Of a stretch of 64,000 nt of DNA, positions 27,901 to 40,893 are shown in pieces. The DNA is from Streptomyces sannanensis. GTDB taxonomy: Bacteria; Actinomycetota; Actinomycetes; Streptomycetales; Streptomycetaceae. The stretch covers positions 4,650,001 through 4,714,000 of the forward strand of contig NZ_BAAAYL010000001.1 in the NCBI RefSeq assembly GCF_039536205.1, read 5' to 3'. The position numbers were made by a program, and so were the translations under genes. The notes beneath the pieces were generated by a model. The model was not told the DNA's origin. It made no database searches and worked only from the letters and a program-made list of their open reading frames with translations. The number at the start of each line of letters is the position of its first letter. Within the stretch, counting starts at the first letter, position 1.

Positions 27901-29954
27901 AGCCCGGCGAGATCGAGTCGGTGCTCGCCTCGCACCCCGGGGTGGCTCAGGCCGTGGTCCTGGTCCGCGAGGACCGTCCCGGCGACAAGCAGCTCGTCGC
28001 CTACGTCGTGGGCGAGCCGGAGCAGCTGCGGGAGTACGCGGCCGAGCGCCTGCCCGCCTACATGGTCCCGTCCGCGTTCGTCACCCTGGACGCCCTGCCG
28101 CTGACCGTGAACGGAAAGCTCGACAGGAAGGCGCTTCCGGCGCCGCAGCCGCCCACCGCCGTTCCGGGGGCCACGGTGACGCCGGGCACCCGGCGCGAGG
28201 AGATCCTCTGCGAGGTCTTCGCCGGTGTGCTGGGCCTGGAGACAGTCGGTATCGACGACGGGTTCTTCGACCTGGGCGGCGACAGCATCGCCTCCATCCA
28301 GCTGGTCAGCCGGGCCCGCAAGGCCGGTCTGGTGTTCACCGCCCGCGATGTCTTCGAACGCAGGACCGTCCGTGAACTCGCCGCGGTCGTCACCGAGGCG
28401 GGGGCGGACGTGGTGGCGGGACGGGAGGGCGTCGGCGCGATGCCGCTGACGCCGATCATGGAGTGGTTCCGGGCGGACGGCGGCCCGGTGCGGGAGTTCA
28501 ACCAGTCGTATGTCGTACCCGTTCCGGCCGCACTGCGGCCGGAACAGCTGATCGCGGCCGTCGCGGCGGTCGTGGACCACCATGACGCGCTGCGGCTGCG
28601 GCTGACCCGGGACGACGACGGCTGGTCGCTCCAGGTGCCGGAGCCGGGCTCGGTTCCGGTGGCCGAGCTGGTCCACCGGGTCGACGTCGCGGGCCTGGAC
28701 GAGGCCGCCGTACGGGAGACCATGGCCCGTGAGGCGGGCGTCGCGCGGACGGGGCTGGACCCCGAGCGCGGTGTGATGGCGCAGCTCGTCTGGTTCGACG
28801 CCGGTCCCGAGGCGGACGGCCGGCTGCTGCTGGTCGTCCACCACCTGGTGGTGGACGGGGTGTCCTGGCGGATCCTGCTGCCGGACCTGGCGGCCGCCTG
28901 GCGGTCGGTCGTCGCGGGTGAGCCGGTGGAGCTGGAGCCGGTGGGTACGTCCTTCCGGGGCTGGGCCATGGCGCTGGCCGAGGCGGCGGCGCAGGGCCGC
29001 TGGACGGCACAACTCCCGGTGTGGGAAGGCATACTGTCCGCCGGGCGGGGCCCGCTCGGCGCGCGGGCGCTCGATCCGGTCCGCGACACGGTCGCGACCG
29101 CACAGTCCGTGACGCTCGCCCTGCCCGCCGACGAGACCGAGCACCTTCTGACCACGGTCCCGGCCGCGTTCCGGGCGGGTGTGAACGACGTCCTGCTGAC
29201 CGCGCTGGCGCTGGCACTGCGCGAGTGGGCCCCGGATTATGCCGAGAACGGGGTGCTGCTGGACGTCGAGGGCCACGGCCGGTACGAGGACGTGCTGGAC
29301 GCCGGTCACGACTTGTCCCGTACGGTCGGCTGGTTCACCAGCATGTACCCGGTACGCATCGACGCGGGCAAGCTGTTCTGGACGGAGGTCACAGCAGCGG
29401 GCCCCGAGGTCGGCGGTGCGCTGAAGCAGGTCAAGGAGCAGCTGCGGGCGGTGCCCGACCAGGGTCTGGGCTACGGACTGCTGCGCCACCTCAACCACCG
29501 GACCTCCGCGGTCCTCGCGGCCGGCGCGACTCCGCTCATCGGGTTCAACTACCTGGGCCGGTTCGCCACCGACACCGGTGACGGACGCGCCGCCCACTGG
29601 GTCTCGGTCGGCGACACCGACGCCGGTGCCGGAGTCGGCGAGGGCGAACTGCCCTTCGCGCACGCCCTGGACATCAACGCGGCAACGCAGGACACCGAGG
29701 ACGGGCCCCGCCTCCGGGCCACGCTGTCCTGGCCCGGAGCCCTGTTCGACGCGACGGCGGTCCGCGCCCTGGCGGACCTGTGGCACCAGGCGCTGCGGGC
29801 GCTCGCCACGCACGCGGAGAACCCGGACGCCGGCGGGCTGACCCCCTCGGACGTGTCCCTGGTCCCGCTCACCCAGCACCACATCGACCTGCTGGAGGAA
29901 GAGGAAGCCGATTACGACGACTTCGACGACGAACTCGACGAGTACGACGCCTGA
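18969..29954 (+). CDS. NRPS 1, modules 1-3: Cs-A-T-C-A-T-C-A-T-E
   Basis: 3661 residues. Module 1: a lipoinitiating-type condensation domain at the very N-terminus (NHHIIGDG near 136), A (SGSTGAPKG near 620) and a carrier reading ELRGHSLL near 1015. Module 2: C (HHIAGDGW near 1199), A (near 1676) and T (LGGHS near 2058). Module 3: C (near 2238), A (SGTTGLPKG near 2720), T of the GGDS type near 3105, and an epimerase ([10 protein letters not shown] near 3291, EGHGRYE near 3434, GWFTSMYP). Pocket residues read by eye: A1 DIWEMTADDK, whose acidic Glu and Asp pair suggest a basic residue, fitting Dap; A2 DIVQLGGVYK, nearest the Gly code; A3 DAYMWGGTFK, Val-like, becoming D. The C-terminus after the epimerase is a strikingly acidic tail ([19 protein letters not shown]). 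Codes are manual and approximate. Confidence 0.95.
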   Translation: MSSSMDGRRPLTAAQQGVWYAQKLNPDNVFLVSEYLEIHGAIDEDLFDRALTVSLEELETATVRFAEDDDGVWQYPVPARIQLEHVDLTGRADGRETAVRMMEERLTHPIDMEDGPHFHDVLFKLSEDHYLYYQRNHHIIGDGAGGRMYTQRLAEIYTALVRGTEYGPRTFATLDEFIAQDTEYRASGKFTKDREFWQAQLARKPEPVSLTAKTAPASAGFRRSTAPVPPQLMEQLKQVSRESRATWPIGLVAAVGGYLHTVTGARTLPIGFPLQARATPVLRTTPGLVANILPLVLDITPAITFAELLRQCVLEARAVMRHQRYRQEDIARDLQAAGGGSRLASVDVNVMPFDYDTTFDGHPVTAHNLSNGVVDDIEISALDRNDGKDVQLNFDGNDALYTAEEIAAHHARFLRFLERALAAPDTPIGRIDTLDDAERHQLLVEWNDTANTDDGGLSHIAERVREHAATHPHSIAVVDDHGETDYATLIARAALVSRRLLEAGVGRGDVVGLLTAPGAGFIASVLGTMGIGAAYVPLDSGAPIARTVSLLERCRATALVAPAELGELAAEAAGRAARTVRTVAEPDTEEAAQALKGGTDEPPSLPEVVGGDDDLAYIIFTSGSTGAPKGAMVHHRGMNNHLLAKVEDCALTAADTVVQNAPLTFDISVWQMLAPLVVGGRVRVVGRDTAADPWALFALTADERIPVLEVVPSLLRAALDGWSGAGSEPPALPDLRLLMVTGEALPREVCERWLRTYPGIPLINAFGPTECSDDVTHAVIDSPDRIADGAVPIGRAVRNTRLYVLDDRLQPVPVGTPGELYAAGTGVGRGYLDDPVRTAAVFTADPFSDEPGARMYRTGDYVRFDAEGRLVFLERRDHQVKIRGHRIELGEVESVLAGHPGVGQAVVVVREDRPGEHQLVAYVVGEAEPHALKDHVASRLPAYMVPSAFVALDVLPLTPNGKLDRKALPRPETTAGEGRAPRTPQEEILGRLFAEVLGVERVGIDDNFFELRGHSLLATRLAGRVRSTMGAEVSVRDVFEAPTVAALAQRIGAGVGRPGRTARSAVRVMERPEALPLSFAQQRLWFLDRLESEGGTYVIPLAIRLDGPLDVDALRGALDAVVGRHEALRTVFPDVDGEPRQMILPTARVPFAVRETAEDELAGALREAAGHTFDLANELPLRAELFRIAPDAHVLLVVLHHIAGDGWSLAPLMRDLEAAYLGRELPALPVQYADYGLWQREVLGSEDDPESLVSRQLAFWRERLEGLPEVLELPADRPRPPVASYRGSRTGWRLDAGMHEALTALARETGASVFMVLQAAVSALFSRLGAGTDIPLGTAVAGRTDEALEDLVGFFVNTLVLRTDVSGAPSFRELVDRVRETDLAALGHQDVPFERLVEVLNPERSLARHPLFQVMLLLQNTPEPDLDLPGITPSLEGIAGGIAKFDLTLDLRETFDEQGRPAGIEGEVEYAHDLFDLETVRRLCSRLARVLAQVTADPERHITDLDLLDAAERTLLLEDWGKGETPVQVAGLVERFGRQVARAPEAVAVVCGDERLTYAELGERSDLLARVLVGCGVGPDRLVAVALSRSVDLVVALWAVVKAGGAYVPVDPDLPAERIAYVLGDARPECVVTTAGLADRLPVGGAELVLLDELPEPPLGVEFMAASSADLAYVLYTSGSTGRPKGVGVTRGGLENVLADMGERFSVTEEDRFLAVTTFGFDISNVEIFVPLLAGARLVLVERDVVLDPVRLGVLIEESGATFMQATPTFFRTLVSEVPESLAGLRVLMGGEAISAALSDAVRAVARDMTNGYGPTETAVYSVVGRVEVPEGSVPGIGRPVAGTDVYVLDDRLRPVPVGVPGELYIAGAGVARGYVGRAVLTAERFVADPFGGAGSRMYRTGDVVRWCADGTLEFVGRADDQVKIRGFRIEPGEIEAVLASHPQVGKAAVVVREDRPGDKQLVAYVVGEAETGALKEYVASRVPGYMVPSAFVTLPALPLTASGKLDRRALPAPEYTSAGEGRGPRTPQEELLCEVFAGVLGVERVGIDDGFFDLGGHSLLATRLVSRIRSVVGAEVEVRTVFESPTVAGLAPRLDLSTAARVSVRPVERPEEVPLSFAQQRLWFLDRLDSAGGMYNIPLAIRLEGPLDVAALRAAVNTVVARHESLRTVFPETDGRPRQFVWSNAEVDLPVRVIGESDLLGSLTAAAGHKFDLSDELPLHAELFAVAPENHVLLLVLHHIAGDGWSLAPLMRDLEAAYLGRELPVLPVQYADYALWQRDVLGSEDDPESVISRQLAFWKDHLAGLPEVLELPADRPRPSVASYRGGRVDWRMDAETHAALTALARETGASLFMVLQAGLSALFSRLGAGTDIPLGTAVAGRTDDALDDLVGFFVNTLVLRTDTSGDPTFHELVDRVRESDLAAYAHQDVPFERLVEVLNPERSLARHPLFQVMLALQNTPEPDLDLPGITPSVVDVTGAPVKFDLLFDLRETFDAEGRPAGLEGSVEYAQDLYAPETVRALCSRLALILGQVTADPGQHLSGLDILDPAEREQLLGEWSTSQRVAPQLSLVEFFEQQVLETPDAVAVVGGDEELTYAELDARTNRWARFLRDRGVGAGTPVALLLDRSVELVVAELAVIKAGGVYVPLHDAYPADRLTWIVQDAQAPLLLTDRTEVPEALAGAVDSVVVLADAAAEAASLPDTAPETGDIAADRTAYVMYTSGTTGLPKGVVVSHANVADLALDPCFDGAAHERVLMHSSHAFDASTYEMWAPLLRGGRVVIAPGGLLGPEELATAVNKHGVTATFMTAALFNMLVHEASESLAGMREVWFGGEAADVDAVDRALELCPGLRLVNGYGPTETTTFATAWPVPADKTPGAPVPIGGPLAGMRGYVLDDGLRLVPPGVPGELYLSGNGVAQGYLGRPGLTSERFVADPYGGSGERMYRTGDVVRRSRAGVLEFVGRADDQVKIRGFRIEPGEIESVLASHPGVAQAVVLVREDRPGDKQLVAYVVGEPEQLREYAAERLPAYMVPSAFVTLDALPLTVNGKLDRKALPAPQPPTAVPGATVTPGTRREEILCEVFAGVLGLETVGIDDGFFDLGGDSIASIQLVSRARKAGLVFTARDVFERRTVRELAAVVTEAGADVVAGREGVGAMPLTPIMEWFRADGGPVREFNQSYVVPVPAALRPEQLIAAVAAVVDHHDALRLRLTRDDDGWSLQVPEPGSVPVAELVHRVDVAGLDEAAVRETMAREAGVARTGLDPERGVMAQLVWFDAGPEADGRLLLVVHHLVVDGVSWRILLPDLAAAWRSVVAGEPVELEPVGTSFRGWAMALAEAAAQGRWTAQLPVWEGILSAGRGPLGARALDPVRDTVATAQSVTLALPADETEHLLTTVPAAFRAGVNDVLLTALALALREWAPDYAENGVLLDVEGHGRYEDVLDAGHDLSRTVGWFTSMYPVRIDAGKLFWTEVTAAGPEVGGALKQVKEQLRAVPDQGLGYGLLRHLNHRTSAVLAAGATPLIGFNYLGRFATDTGDGRAAHWVSVGDTDAGAGVGEGELPFAHALDINAATQDTEDGPRLRATLSWPGALFDATAVRALADLWHQALRALATHAENPDAGGLTPSDVSLVPLTQHHIDLLEEEEADYDDFDDELDEYDA
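23500..25510 (+). repeat. Long near-identical block, NRPS 1 copy
   Basis: Covers the end of the second C domain, A2, T2 and the start of the third C domain. It matches 34485-36486 at a nearly constant offset of 10,976-10,985 bp, with long runs identical at DNA level. Divergent islands occur at about 24250-24398 (pocket region of A2) and 24880-25060 (A-T linker). High similarity continues patchily through module 3 and the epimerase to the last 100 bp of the gene. Confidence 0.85.
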
Positions 29955-30010
29955 ACCGACTCGTGTGACGGAAAACCCTCACTCCCACTGACTTTTGAAA
30001 GGTACCGGCA

Positions 30011-33000
30011 ATGAGGAAGTCGGCAATCGAGGACGTACTCCCGCTGTCGTCTCTGCAAGAAGGTCTGCTCTTCCACGCCCTGTACGACGAGGACGGCCCG
30101 GACGTCTACACCGTCCAGCTGGCCGTGGAGATGCACGGGTCGCTCGACACCGCCCGCCTGCGGGCGGCGGCCGAGGCGCTGCTGCGCCGCCACCCCAACC
30201 TGCGCGCGGGCTTCCGTCACAAGGGACTGGACAAGCCGCTGCAGGTGGTCCGCCGTCAAGTACGCACGCCCTGGCGGGAGATCGACCTCACCGGCCGTGG
30301 CGACGAGGCGGACGCCGCCTATGCCGCACTCGCCGACGAGGAGCGGACGCGCCGCTTCGACATGGCCCGGCCGCCGCTGGCCCGCTTCACCCTGGCCGCT
30401 CTCCCCGGCGACCGGTGGCGGCTTCTGGTGACGATCCATCACATCCTGGTGGACGGCTGGTCGGTGCCGGTCCTGCTGGACGACCTGTTCGAGCTGTACG
30501 AGCGTGAGGGCGACGACGCCGGGATGCGCCGGGTCGCCCCGTACCGGGACTACCTCGGCTGGCTCGCCCGCCAGGACGGGGGCGCGGGCCTGGACGCCTG
30601 GGGCGAGGAGCTGGCCGGACTGGCCGAGCCCTCGCTCGTCGCCGCGGGGCGGCGGCCCGGCGCCCCCGTGGTGCCCGAGTCGGTGACGGTGGAGCTGTCA
30701 CGTGAGTTGACCGAACGCCTGGGCGCCACCGCCCGCAGCCGCGGCTGGACGGTGAACACCCTGATCCAGGGCTCCTACGGACTCGTCCTGGGCCGGCTGC
30801 TGGGCCGCGACGACGTGGTCTTCGGCGGTACGGTCTCGGGCCGCCCGCCGGAGCTGCCGGGCGTCGAGACCATGGTCGGTCTGCTCATCAACACCCTGCC
30901 GGTCCGCGTCTCCTGGCAGCCCGGCGACGACCTCGCCGGCCTCTTCACCGCGCTCCAGGCCCGCCAGTCCGCGCTCACCCCCCACCAGCACGTCCAACTG
31001 GCCTCCATCCAGGCCCGGTCCGGGCACGCCGAGCTCTTCGACACCACGACGGTCTTCGAGAACTTCCCGCTGGGAGCCGAGCAGGCGCCCCCGCTGTCGA
31101 ACGGTCTGGAGATCACGGACGTCGACGCCCGGGACGCCACCCACTACGCGATCAGCCTGGTGGGCCTGCCGGGCGACGAGCTGAGCTTCCGGCTCGACTA
31201 CCGGCCCGACATCCTCGACCGGGCCACCGCCACCCGCCTCGGCAACTGGCTGCACGACCTCCTCGAAGCCGCCGCCGACGACCCGGACCGTACGGTCGCG
31301 AGCCTCGACCTGCTCTCCTGCGCCGAGTACGACCGCATCGTCGTCGAGTGGAACGACACCGGCCGCCCGCTCCAGGACACCACCCTCACCGAGCTCCTCG
31401 AACAGGCCGCCGCGCAGCACCCGGACGCCGAGGCCGTCGGCCACGGTGACGTACGGCTCGGCTACCGCGACCTGCACGCCCGGGCCAACCGGCTCGCCCG
31501 CGCCCTGATCGCCCGCGGCGCCGGCCCCGAGCGCATGGTCGCCGTCTCCCTGCCGCAGCGGCCGGACCTGGTCGTCGCCCTGCTCGCCGTCCTCAAGGCC
31601 GGCGCCGGATACCTGCCCCTGGACCCGAACCACCCCGCCGAGCGGATCGCGGGCATGTTCGAGGAGACCAGCCCCGTCTGTGTCGTCACCACCGGCGAGC
31701 TGGCCGCCCGCCTGCCGGCCGACGGCACCGACGTCCTCCTCCTCGACGACCCCGCCGTCACGGACGAGACCGACGCGCTCTCCGACGCGCCGCTCACCGA
31801 CGCCGACCGCACCGGTCCGCTGCTGCCCGGCCACCCGGCGTACGTGATCTACACCTCCGGTTCCACCGGGCGTCCCAAGGGCGTCATGGTCGAGCACCGA
31901 GCCGTCGTCAACTACCTCCTGTGGACGCTGGACATCTATCCGGCCTCCCGTGAGAGCACCCTTCTGCACTCACCGGTCTCCTTCGACCTCACCGTCACGG
32001 GCCTGTACGCCCCGCTGATCTCGGGCGGCATCGTCCACCTCACCCGGTTCGCCGACGGCGGGCCCGACCCGGAGGCCCCCGTCCCGGCCGGCGGCATCGC
32101 CTTCCTCAAGGGCACCCCGAGCCACCTCGCCCTCCTCCAGGCGCTCCCCGCCGAGTACTCCCCCACCGCGGAACTCGTCCTCGGCGGCGAACCGCTGCCC
32201 GGCTCGCACCTCGACAGCTGGCGCAAGGAGCACCCTGGCGTCCGGGTCATCAACGAGTACGGCCCCACCGAGACGACCGTCGGCTGCACCGCGCTCGCCA
32301 TCGAGCCGGACGACGAGATCCCCGGCGAGATCCTCTCCCTCGGCCGTCCCATGTGGAACTCGCAGATGTACGTCCTGGACAACGCCCTGCGGCCCGTACC
32401 GCCCGGCGTGGTCGGCGAGCTCTACGTGGCCGGAACCTGCGTCGCCCGCGGCTACGCCGGCCGGCCGGCCCTCACCGCGCAGCGGTTCGTGGCCAACCCC
32501 TTCGGGGAGCCCGGCTCGCGGATGTACCGCACCGGCGACATGGTCCGCTGGCGCACGGACGGCACCCTGGAGTTCGCGGGCCGCGTCGACGACCAGGTCA
32601 AGATCCGCGGCTACCGCATCGAGCTCGGCGAGGTCGAGTCGGTCCTCGCCGACCACCCCGGGGTCGCGCAGGCCGCCGTCGTGGTCCGCGAGGACCGCCC
32701 CGGCGACAAGCAGCTGGTCGCCTATGTGGTCGCGGAGACGACCGACGGCGTCAAGGAGTACGCGGCCTCACGCCTGCCCGAGTACATGGTCCCGTCCGCG
32801 TTCGTGGCGCTGGACGTACTGCCCCTGACCGTCAACGGCAAGCTCGACAAGCGCGCTCTCCCCGCACCGCGGTCGGACGAGGCCGACTCCGCGGGCACCG
32901 GCCGGCTGCCGCGCTCCCCGCAGGAGGAGATCCTGTGCCGGATCTTCGCCGAGGTGCTCGGCGTGGCCCGGGTCGGCATCGACGACAACTTCTTCGACCT

Positions 33001-36000
33001 GGGCGGCCACTCGCTCCTCGCGACCCGCCTGGTCAGCCGTGTCCGCTCGACCCTGGACGTCGAACTCGCCATCCGCTCGGTGTTCGAGCACCCCACGGTG
33101 GCCGGCCTGGCCAGGACGCTCGGCGGAGCCGACGAGGCCCGGACAGCCGTGCGGGTGATGGAGCGGCCCGAGGTACTGCCGCTGTCCTTCGCCCAGCAGC
33201 GGCTGTGGTTCCTCAACCGGCTGGAATCGGAGGGCGGGACCTACAACATCCCGCTGGCGGTCCGGCTGAGCGGTGTGCTCGATGTGGGCGCGCTGCGCCG
33301 GGCGCTCGACGCGGTCGTCGTGCGGCACGAGTCACTGCGCACGGTCTTCCCCGATGTGGACGGTGAGCCGAGGCAGTTGGTGCTCGCGGACGCCGAAGCC
33401 CCGCTCACCGTAAGGGACATCGACGAATGTGAGCTGCCGGAGGCCCTGGCCGCGGAAGCGGGTCGGACTTTCGATCTCGCGAACGAACTGCCCCTCCATG
33501 CCACGGTCTTCACCACCGGGCCGGAGGAGCACGTCCTGCTGATCACGCTGCACCACATCGCGGGTGACGGCTGGTCCATGGCGCCGCTGATGCGGGACCT
33601 GGAGGCGGCCTACCTGGGCCGCGAGCTGACCGCCCTGCCCGTGCAGTACGCGGACTACGCGCTGTGGCAGCGTGAGGTCCTGGGTTCCGAGGACGATCCG
33701 GAGAGCCTGGCCTCGCGGCAGCTGGCGTTCTGGCGGGAGCGGCTGGACGGCCTGCCGGAGGTGCTGGAGCTGCCGGCCGACCGTCCCCGCCCGCCGGTCG
33801 CCTCGTACCAGGGTGGCCGGGTGGGCTGGCGGCTGGACGCTCGTACCCATCAGGCGTTGACCGGTCTGGCCCGGGAGACCGGCGCGAGTGTGTTCATGGT
33901 GCTCCAGGCCGGACTCGCGGCCCTGTTCTCGCGGCTCGGCGGCGGGACCGACATCCCGCTGGGCACGGCGGTGGCGGGTCGTACGGACGAGGCACTGGAC
34001 GATCTCGTCGGTTTCTTCGTCAACACGCTGGTGCTGCGTACGGACGTGTCGGGCGACCCGTCCTTCCGCGAGCTGGTGAAGCGCGTACGCGAAGGGGACC
34101 TGGCCGCCTTCGCACACCAGGATGTGCCGTTCGAGCGGCTGGTGGAGGTGCTCAACCCGGAGCGCTCGCTGGCCCGGCACCCGCTGTTCCAGGTGATGCT
34201 GCTGCTCCAGAACACCCCCGAGCCGGACCTCGACCTGCCGGGTATCACTCCTTCCGTCGAGGAAATGGCAGGCGCTGTCGCCAAGTTCGACCTCTCCTTC
34301 GATCTGCGCGAGACCTTCGACGAGCAGGGCCGCCCGGCGGGCATCGAGGGCGATGTCGACTACGCCCGTGATCTGTTCGACCTGGAGACGGTCGCCACCC
34401 TGTGCAGCCGGCTGGCCCGGACACTCGAACTGCTCGTCGCCGACCCCGACCGCGGTGTCGAGACGGTGGACCTCCTCGACACGGCCGAGCGCACCCTGCT
34501 GCTGGAGGACTGGGGCAAGGGCGAGACTCCGGTGCAGGTCGCCGGCCTCGTGGAGCGTTTCGGGCGTCAGGTGGCGCGTGCTCCGGAGGCTGTGGCGGTG
34601 GTGTGCGGTGACGAGCGGCTGACCTATGCGGAACTCGGTGAGCGGTCGGATCTGTTGGCGCGGGTGCTGGTGGGTTGTGGGGTGGGTCCGGACCGGCTGG
34701 TGGCGGTGGCGTTGTCGCGGTCGGTGGATCTGGTGGTGGCGCTGTGGGCGGTGGTGAAGGCCGGTGGTGCGTATGTGCCGGTGGATCCGGATCTGCCGGC
34801 GGAGCGGATCGCGTACATCCTGGGTGATGCCCGTCCCGAGTGCGTGGTGACCACGGCCGGGCTGGCGGACCGCCTGCCGGTCGGGGGCGCCGAACTGGTG
34901 CTGCTGGACGAGCTGCCCGAGCCGCCTTTGGGCGTCGAGTTCATGGCTGCTTCGTCCGCCGACCTCGCGTATGTGCTCTACACCTCGGGTTCGACGGGCC
35001 GGCCGAAGGGTGTGGGGGTCACGCGGGGTGGTCTGGAGAATGTGCTCGCGGACATGGGGGAGCGGTTCTCGGTCACGGAGGAGGACCGTTTCCTGGCGGT
35101 GACGACGTTCGGGTTCGACATCTCGAACGTGGAGATCTTCGTGCCGTTGCTGGCCGGTGCCCGTCTGGTGCTGGTGGAGCGGGACGTGGTGCTGGACCCG
35201 GTCCGGCTGGGCGTCCTCATCGAGGAGTCCGGCGCGACGTTTCTCCAGGCCACCCCCACCTTCTGGGAAACCCTGGTGTCCGAGGTGCCGTCGTCCCTCG
35301 CCGGCCTGCGCGTCCTCATGGGCGGCGAAGCCGTCTCCCCGTCGCTTGCCGACCGCCTGCGCGCGGCCACACGTGAGGTCACCAATGGTTACGGGCCGAC
35401 GGAGACGGCGGTCTATTCGGTGGTGGGCCGGGTGGAGGTGCCGGAGGGTTCGGTGCCGGGGATCGGGCGGCCGGTGGCCGGCACGGATGTGTATGTGCTG
35501 GACGATCGGTTGCGGCCGGTGCCGGTGGGTGTGCCGGGTGAGTTGTACATCGCGGGTGCGGGTGTGGCCCGTGGGTATGTGGGCCGGGCGGTGTTGACGG
35601 CGGAGCGGTTCGTGGCCGATCCGTTCGGTGAGGCCGGGGCGCGGATGTATCGCACGGGTGATGTGGTGCGGTGGTGTGCGGACGGCACGCTGGAGTTCGT
35701 CGGCCGGGCGGACGACCAGGTGAAGATCCGTGGTTTCCGTATCGAGCCGGGTGAGATCGAGGCGGTGCTCGCCTCGCACCCGCAGGTCGGCAAGGCGGCC
35801 GTGGTGGTCCGCGAGGACCGGCCCGGCGACAAGCAGCTCGTCGCCTATGTCGTGGGCACGGCCGAGGGACTGCGTGACCATGCGGCGTCCCGGCTTCCGG
35901 GCTACATGGTCCCGTCGGCCTTCGTCGAGCTCGATGAACTGCCCCTGACCGCCAGTGGAAAGCTGGACCGGCGTGCTCTGCCCGTGCCGGACCTCGGCGC

Positions 36001-39000
36001 CGGAACCGGACGTGCTCCCCGTACCGCGCAGGAGGAGCTGCTGTGCGAGGTGTTCGCCGGTGTGCTGGGTGTGGAGCGGGTCGGGATCGACGACGGGTTC
36101 TTCGATCTGGGCGGGCATTCGCTGCTGGCGACGCGTCTGGTGAGCCGGATTCGTTCGGTGGTGGGCGCCGAGGTCGAGGTGCGTACGGTGTTCGAGTCGC
36201 CGACCGTTGCCGGGCTGGCGCCGCGTCTGGATCTGTCGACTGCGGCGCGCGTGTCGGTGCGGCCGGTGGAGCGGCCGGAGGAGGTGCCGCTGTCGTTCGC
36301 GCAGCAGCGGTTGTGGTTCCTGGACCGGCTGGACAGTGCGGGCGGGATGTACAACATCCCGTTGGCCATCCGCCTGGAGGGGCCGCTGGATGTGGCCGCT
36401 CTGCGTGCGGCGGTCAACACGGTCGTCGCCCGGCACGAGTCCCTGCGCACCGTCTTCCCCGAAACCGACGGCCGCCCCCGCCAGTTGATCCTTGCCGACT
36501 CCGAAGTGCCGCTCGAATTCAAGGACATCGACGAGCGCGACCTCGCCGACGTGCTGGCCGGGGCCGCGGGGCACGGCTTCGATCTGACCCGTGAACTGCC
36601 GCTGCGGGCCAAGCTGTTCCGTACCGGTCGCCATGCCCATGTGCTGCTGCTGGTGCTGCATCACATCGCGGGTGACGGCTGGTCGCTGGCGCCGCTGATG
36701 CGGGACCTGGAGGCGGCCTATCTGGGCCGTGAGCTGCCCGTTCTGCCGGTGCAGTACGCGGACTACGCGCTGTGGCAACGGGACGTGCTCGGCTCCGAGG
36801 ACGACCCGGAGAGTGTCATCTCCCGGCAGCTGGCGTTCTGGAAGGACCACTTGGCGGGCCTGCCGGAGGTGCTGGAGCTGCCGGCCGACCGTCCGCGCCC
36901 GTCGGTGGCCTCGTACCGGGGCGGCCGGGTGGACTGGCGGATGGACGCCGAGACCCATGCGGCCCTGACGGCGCTGGCCCGGGAGACCGGAGCGAGCCTG
37001 TTCATGGTGCTCCAGGCCGCGGTCTCCGCACTGTTCTCCCGGCTCGGTGCCGGGACCGACATCCCGCTCGGCACGGGAGTGGCGGGTCGTACGGACGACG
37101 CGCTGGACGATCTGGTCGGCTTCTTCGTCAACACCCTCGTCCTGCGCACGGATGTGTCGGGCGACCCGTCCTTCACGGAGCTCGTCGAGCGTGTCCGGGA
37201 AGCGGATCTGTCGGCGTTCGCGCACCAGGATGTGCCGTTCGAGCGGTTGGTGGAGGTGCTCAACCCGGAGCGTTCGCTGGCCCGGCACCCGCTGTTCCAG
37301 GTCATGCTGACCCTGGAGAACACCCCCGAGCCCGACCTCGACCTGCCCGGCATCACGCCCTCCGTGGCGGATGTGACGGGCGCGCCGGCCAAGTTCGACC
37401 TGCTCTTCGGACTGCGGGAGACCTTCGACGACGAGGGCCGCCCGGCAGGCGTCGAAGGCGGTGTCGAGTACGCCCAGGACCTCTACGACCCGGAGACCGT
37501 GCAGACCCTGTGCTCCCGGCTCGGCCTGGTCCTGGCCCAGGTCACCGCCGACCCGGCCCGCCGCATCGGCGCGCTGGAACTCCTCGACCCCGCCGAGGTC
37601 GAGCGCCAGTTCGGCCAGTGGGGGACGGGTGAGCCGGCGGGGTGCCGCGAGACACTGCCCGCGCTGCTCGCCCGCCGGGTGGCCGCGACCCCGGACGCCG
37701 TGGCGGTCGTCGGCGGCGACGAGGAGCTGACCTACGCGGAGCTGGATGCCCGGACGAACCGCTGGGCGCGGTTCCTGCGGGAGCAGGGTGTCCGGGCGGG
37801 GACGCCGGTGGCGCTGCTGCTGGACCGTTCCGTCGAGCTCGTCGTCGCCGAGCTGGCCGTGATCAAGGCCGGGGGTGTCTACGTCCCGCTGCACGACTCC
37901 TACCCGGCCGATCGGCTGACCTGGATCGTCCAGGACGCCCAGGCGCCCCTGCTGCTCACCGACCGGACGGGACTTCCCGAGGGCCTCTCCGAGGCGGTCC
38001 GCAGCATCGCGCTGATGGATGTGGCCGAGCAGGTGGCCGCGTACCCCGAAAGCGCACCCGAGGCGGCCGGCCTCACGGCGGACCGGACCGCTTATGTGAT
38101 GTACACCTCCGGAACGACCGGTCTGCCGAAGGGTGTCGTGGTCAGCCACGCCAATGTGGCGGATCTCGCCCTGGACCCGTGCTTCGACGGCGCCGCGCAC
38201 GAGCGCGTCCTGATGCACTCCTCGCACGCCTTCGACGCCTCCACCTACGAGATGTGGGCGCCGCTGCTGCGCGGCGGCCGGGTCGTCGTCGCACCGGGCG
38301 GCCACCTCGGCCCCGAGGAGCTGCGTACCGCCGTCGCCCGGCACGGCATCACCGCGGTGTTCCTGACCACGGCCCTGTTCAACGCCGTCGCCGTCGAGGA
38401 TCCCGAGGCGTTCCTCGGCCTGCACGAGGTCTGGTTCGGCGGCGAGAAGGTCTCCGTGGAGGCCGTGGACCGGGCGCTGAAGCTGTGCCCCGGTGTTCGG
38501 CTGGTGCATGTCTACGGGCCCACCGAGACCACGACCTTCGCGACCGCCTGGCCGGTGCCGGCCGACAAGGCGCCGGGCGCCCCGGTGCCGATCGGCGGGC
38601 CCCTCGCGGGCATGCGGGCCCATGTCCTCGACGCCGGGCTGCGGGCGGTGCCCGCCGGAGTCACCGGTGAGCTGTATCTGTCCGGCACGGGCCTCGCCCA
38701 AGGCTACCTGGGCCGTCCGGGGCTGACCTCCGAGCGCTTCGTGGCGGACCCGTACGGCGGTCCGGGCGAGCGGATGTACCGCACCGGCGACCTGGTCCGC
38801 TGGACCCGGGAGGGGGCACTGGAGTACCAGGGCCGGGCGGACGACCAGGTGAAGATCCGTGGTTTCCGGATCGAACCCGGGGAGATCGCCGCCGTCCTGT
38901 CCTCCCACCCCGACGTCACCCATGCCGCGGTCGTGGTCCGCGAGGACCGTCCGGGCGACAAGCAGCTCGTGGCGTACGTCGTGGGCGAGCCGGAGCAGCT

Positions 39001-40891
39001 GCGGGAGTACGCGGCCGAGCGCCTGCCCGCCTACATGGTCCCGTCCGCGTTCGTCACCCTGGACGCCCTGCCCCTGAACACCAACGGCAAGCTCGACAAG
39101 AAGGCGCTCCCGGCGCCGGCCGCTCCCGCCGCGGACGCGGACACCGCCTTCCTGGCGCCGCGTACGGCACAGGAGGAGGCGCTGTGCGAGGTCTTCGCCG
39201 GTGTGCTCGGCGTGGAACGGGTCGGCATCGACGACGGGTTCTTCGACCTGGGCGGCGACAGCATCGCCTCCATCCAGCTGGTCAGCCGGGCCCGCAAGGC
39301 CGGTCTGGTGTTCACCGCCCGCGATGTCTTCGAGCGCAGGACCGTCCGTGAGCTGGCGGCCGTGGCCACCGGCGCGGGCGACGGGTCGGCCGCGGGGCAG
39401 GACGGTGTCGGTGCGCTGCCGCCGACACCCATCATGGAGTGGTTCCGGGCCGGCGGCGGCCCGGTGCGGGAGTTCAACCAGACGTACGTCGTTCCCGTAC
39501 CGGCCTCGCTGCGGCTCGCCGACCTGACGGCTGCGACCGCCGCCCTGTTCGACCACCATGACGCGCTGCGGCTGCGGCTGACCCGGGACGACGACGGCTG
39601 GTCGCTCCAGGTGCCGGAGCCGGGCTCGGTTCCGGTGGCCGAGCTGGTCCGCCGGATCGACATCGCGGGCCTGGACGAGGCCGCCGTACGGGAGATCATG
39701 GCCGGTGAGGCGAGTACCGCGCGGTCGGGGCTGGACCCCGAGGCCGGGGTGATGGCGCAGCTCGTCTGGTTCGACGCGGGACCGGAGACCGACGGCCGGC
39801 TGCTGGTGATGCTGCATCACCTGGTGGTGGACGGGGTCTCGTGGCGGATCCTGCTGCCGGACCTGGCGGCCGCCTGGCGCGCGGTCGTCGCGGGCGAGCC
39901 GGTGGAGCTGGAGCCGGTGGGCACGTCCTTCCGGGGCTGGGCCATGGCGCTGGCCGAGGCATCCGCACAGGACCGCTGGACGGACCAGCTGCCGTACTGG
40001 ACGGGCACGCTGTCCGCGCCGCGGGAGCCGCTGGGCGCCGGTGAGCCGGACCCGGCCCGGGACACCCTGGGCACGGCCCGGTCGGTGACCATGACCCTGA
40101 CGGAGCAGGAGACCGAGCACCTCCTGACCACGGTCCCGGCCGCGTTCCGGGCGGGTGTGAACGACGTCCTGCTGACCGCGCTGGCGCTGGCACTGCGCGA
40201 GTGGGCCCCGGATTATGCCGAGAACGGGGTGCTGCTGGACGTCGAGGGCCACGGCCGGTACGAGGACGTGCTGGACGCCGGTCACGACCTGTCCCGTACG
40301 GTCGGCTGGTTCACCAGCATGTACCCGGTACGCATCGACGCGGGCAAGCTGTTCTGGACGGAGGTCACAGCAGCGGGCCCCGAGGTCGGCGGTGCGCTGA
40401 AGCAGGTCAAGGAGCAGTTGCGGGCGGTGCCCGACCAGGGTCTGGGCTACGGACTGCTGCGCCACCTCAACCACCGGACCTCCGCCGTTCTGGTGGAAGG
40501 CGCCGCACCGCAGATCGGGTTCAACTACCTGGGCCGGTTCGCCACCGACACCGGTGACGGACGCGCCGCCCACTGGGTCTCGGTCGGGGACTCCGACACC
40601 GGCGGCGAGATGGGCGAGGCGGAACTGCCGTTCGCGCACGCGCTGGAGATCAACGCGGCGACGCAGGACACCGAGGACGGGCCGCGACTCCAGGCCGCCC
40701 TGTCCTGGCCGGCCGCGCTGTTCGACACCGCCCGGATCGAGACCCTGGCGGACCTGTGGCACCGGGCGCTGCGGGCGCTCGCCACGCACGCGGAGAACCC
40801 GGACGCCGGCGGGCTGACCCCCTCGGACGTGTCCCTGGTCCCGCTCACCCAGCACCACATCGACCTGCTCGAAGCGAAGCTGAGGAAGTAA
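30011..40891 (+). CDS. NRPS 2, modules 4-6: C-A-T-C-A-T-C-A-T-E
   Basis: 3626 residues. The N-terminus ([18 protein letters not shown]) is a short acceptor-type docking start. Module 4: C (HHILVDGW near 143, the type that follows an epimerase), A (near 614), T (near 1001). Module 5: C (near 1180), A (near 1657), T (near 2031). Module 6: C (near 2217), A (SGTTGLPKG near 2698), T of GGDS type (near 3085), E ([10 protein letters not shown] near 3268, EGHGRYE near 3412). Pocket residues: A4 DLTKVGEVGK, a clear Asn-type code, matching the AsnO-like hydroxylase; A5 DIVQLGGVYK, identical to A2 and Gly-like; A6 DAYLWGVTFK, Val/Ile-like, becoming D. The C-terminus [15 protein letters not shown] is a donor-type docking end. 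It follows NRPS 1 by 56 bp and precedes NRPS 3 by 2 bp. Confidence 0.95.
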   Translation: MRKSAIEDVLPLSSLQEGLLFHALYDEDGPDVYTVQLAVEMHGSLDTARLRAAAEALLRRHPNLRAGFRHKGLDKPLQVVRRQVRTPWREIDLTGRGDEADAAYAALADEERTRRFDMARPPLARFTLAALPGDRWRLLVTIHHILVDGWSVPVLLDDLFELYEREGDDAGMRRVAPYRDYLGWLARQDGGAGLDAWGEELAGLAEPSLVAAGRRPGAPVVPESVTVELSRELTERLGATARSRGWTVNTLIQGSYGLVLGRLLGRDDVVFGGTVSGRPPELPGVETMVGLLINTLPVRVSWQPGDDLAGLFTALQARQSALTPHQHVQLASIQARSGHAELFDTTTVFENFPLGAEQAPPLSNGLEITDVDARDATHYAISLVGLPGDELSFRLDYRPDILDRATATRLGNWLHDLLEAAADDPDRTVASLDLLSCAEYDRIVVEWNDTGRPLQDTTLTELLEQAAAQHPDAEAVGHGDVRLGYRDLHARANRLARALIARGAGPERMVAVSLPQRPDLVVALLAVLKAGAGYLPLDPNHPAERIAGMFEETSPVCVVTTGELAARLPADGTDVLLLDDPAVTDETDALSDAPLTDADRTGPLLPGHPAYVIYTSGSTGRPKGVMVEHRAVVNYLLWTLDIYPASRESTLLHSPVSFDLTVTGLYAPLISGGIVHLTRFADGGPDPEAPVPAGGIAFLKGTPSHLALLQALPAEYSPTAELVLGGEPLPGSHLDSWRKEHPGVRVINEYGPTETTVGCTALAIEPDDEIPGEILSLGRPMWNSQMYVLDNALRPVPPGVVGELYVAGTCVARGYAGRPALTAQRFVANPFGEPGSRMYRTGDMVRWRTDGTLEFAGRVDDQVKIRGYRIELGEVESVLADHPGVAQAAVVVREDRPGDKQLVAYVVAETTDGVKEYAASRLPEYMVPSAFVALDVLPLTVNGKLDKRALPAPRSDEADSAGTGRLPRSPQEEILCRIFAEVLGVARVGIDDNFFDLGGHSLLATRLVSRVRSTLDVELAIRSVFEHPTVAGLARTLGGADEARTAVRVMERPEVLPLSFAQQRLWFLNRLESEGGTYNIPLAVRLSGVLDVGALRRALDAVVVRHESLRTVFPDVDGEPRQLVLADAEAPLTVRDIDECELPEALAAEAGRTFDLANELPLHATVFTTGPEEHVLLITLHHIAGDGWSMAPLMRDLEAAYLGRELTALPVQYADYALWQREVLGSEDDPESLASRQLAFWRERLDGLPEVLELPADRPRPPVASYQGGRVGWRLDARTHQALTGLARETGASVFMVLQAGLAALFSRLGGGTDIPLGTAVAGRTDEALDDLVGFFVNTLVLRTDVSGDPSFRELVKRVREGDLAAFAHQDVPFERLVEVLNPERSLARHPLFQVMLLLQNTPEPDLDLPGITPSVEEMAGAVAKFDLSFDLRETFDEQGRPAGIEGDVDYARDLFDLETVATLCSRLARTLELLVADPDRGVETVDLLDTAERTLLLEDWGKGETPVQVAGLVERFGRQVARAPEAVAVVCGDERLTYAELGERSDLLARVLVGCGVGPDRLVAVALSRSVDLVVALWAVVKAGGAYVPVDPDLPAERIAYILGDARPECVVTTAGLADRLPVGGAELVLLDELPEPPLGVEFMAASSADLAYVLYTSGSTGRPKGVGVTRGGLENVLADMGERFSVTEEDRFLAVTTFGFDISNVEIFVPLLAGARLVLVERDVVLDPVRLGVLIEESGATFLQATPTFWETLVSEVPSSLAGLRVLMGGEAVSPSLADRLRAATREVTNGYGPTETAVYSVVGRVEVPEGSVPGIGRPVAGTDVYVLDDRLRPVPVGVPGELYIAGAGVARGYVGRAVLTAERFVADPFGEAGARMYRTGDVVRWCADGTLEFVGRADDQVKIRGFRIEPGEIEAVLASHPQVGKAAVVVREDRPGDKQLVAYVVGTAEGLRDHAASRLPGYMVPSAFVELDELPLTASGKLDRRALPVPDLGAGTGRAPRTAQEELLCEVFAGVLGVERVGIDDGFFDLGGHSLLATRLVSRIRSVVGAEVEVRTVFESPTVAGLAPRLDLSTAARVSVRPVERPEEVPLSFAQQRLWFLDRLDSAGGMYNIPLAIRLEGPLDVAALRAAVNTVVARHESLRTVFPETDGRPRQLILADSEVPLEFKDIDERDLADVLAGAAGHGFDLTRELPLRAKLFRTGRHAHVLLLVLHHIAGDGWSLAPLMRDLEAAYLGRELPVLPVQYADYALWQRDVLGSEDDPESVISRQLAFWKDHLAGLPEVLELPADRPRPSVASYRGGRVDWRMDAETHAALTALARETGASLFMVLQAAVSALFSRLGAGTDIPLGTGVAGRTDDALDDLVGFFVNTLVLRTDVSGDPSFTELVERVREADLSAFAHQDVPFERLVEVLNPERSLARHPLFQVMLTLENTPEPDLDLPGITPSVADVTGAPAKFDLLFGLRETFDDEGRPAGVEGGVEYAQDLYDPETVQTLCSRLGLVLAQVTADPARRIGALELLDPAEVERQFGQWGTGEPAGCRETLPALLARRVAATPDAVAVVGGDEELTYAELDARTNRWARFLREQGVRAGTPVALLLDRSVELVVAELAVIKAGGVYVPLHDSYPADRLTWIVQDAQAPLLLTDRTGLPEGLSEAVRSIALMDVAEQVAAYPESAPEAAGLTADRTAYVMYTSGTTGLPKGVVVSHANVADLALDPCFDGAAHERVLMHSSHAFDASTYEMWAPLLRGGRVVVAPGGHLGPEELRTAVARHGITAVFLTTALFNAVAVEDPEAFLGLHEVWFGGEKVSVEAVDRALKLCPGVRLVHVYGPTETTTFATAWPVPADKAPGAPVPIGGPLAGMRAHVLDAGLRAVPAGVTGELYLSGTGLAQGYLGRPGLTSERFVADPYGGPGERMYRTGDLVRWTREGALEYQGRADDQVKIRGFRIEPGEIAAVLSSHPDVTHAAVVVREDRPGDKQLVAYVVGEPEQLREYAAERLPAYMVPSAFVTLDALPLNTNGKLDKKALPAPAAPAADADTAFLAPRTAQEEALCEVFAGVLGVERVGIDDGFFDLGGDSIASIQLVSRARKAGLVFTARDVFERRTVRELAAVATGAGDGSAAGQDGVGALPPTPIMEWFRAGGGPVREFNQTYVVPVPASLRLADLTAATAALFDHHDALRLRLTRDDDGWSLQVPEPGSVPVAELVRRIDIAGLDEAAVREIMAGEASTARSGLDPEAGVMAQLVWFDAGPETDGRLLVMLHHLVVDGVSWRILLPDLAAAWRAVVAGEPVELEPVGTSFRGWAMALAEASAQDRWTDQLPYWTGTLSAPREPLGAGEPDPARDTLGTARSVTMTLTEQETEHLLTTVPAAFRAGVNDVLLTALALALREWAPDYAENGVLLDVEGHGRYEDVLDAGHDLSRTVGWFTSMYPVRIDAGKLFWTEVTAAGPEVGGALKQVKEQLRAVPDQGLGYGLLRHLNHRTSAVLVEGAAPQIGFNYLGRFATDTGDGRAAHWVSVGDSDTGGEMGEAELPFAHALEINAATQDTEDGPRLQAALSWPAALFDTARIETLADLWHRALRALATHAENPDAGGLTPSDVSLVPLTQHHIDLLEAKLRK
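34485..36486 (+). repeat. Long near-identical block, NRPS 2 copy
   Basis: Partner of 23500-25510. It encodes the same C-end/A/T/C-start segment in module 5. The pocket-bearing stretch (about 35237-35383) and the A-T linker (about 35855-36030) differ, while the flanks are nearly base-for-base identical, a pattern typical of recombination or gene conversion between modules. Confidence 0.85.
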
Positions 40892-40893
40892 CG

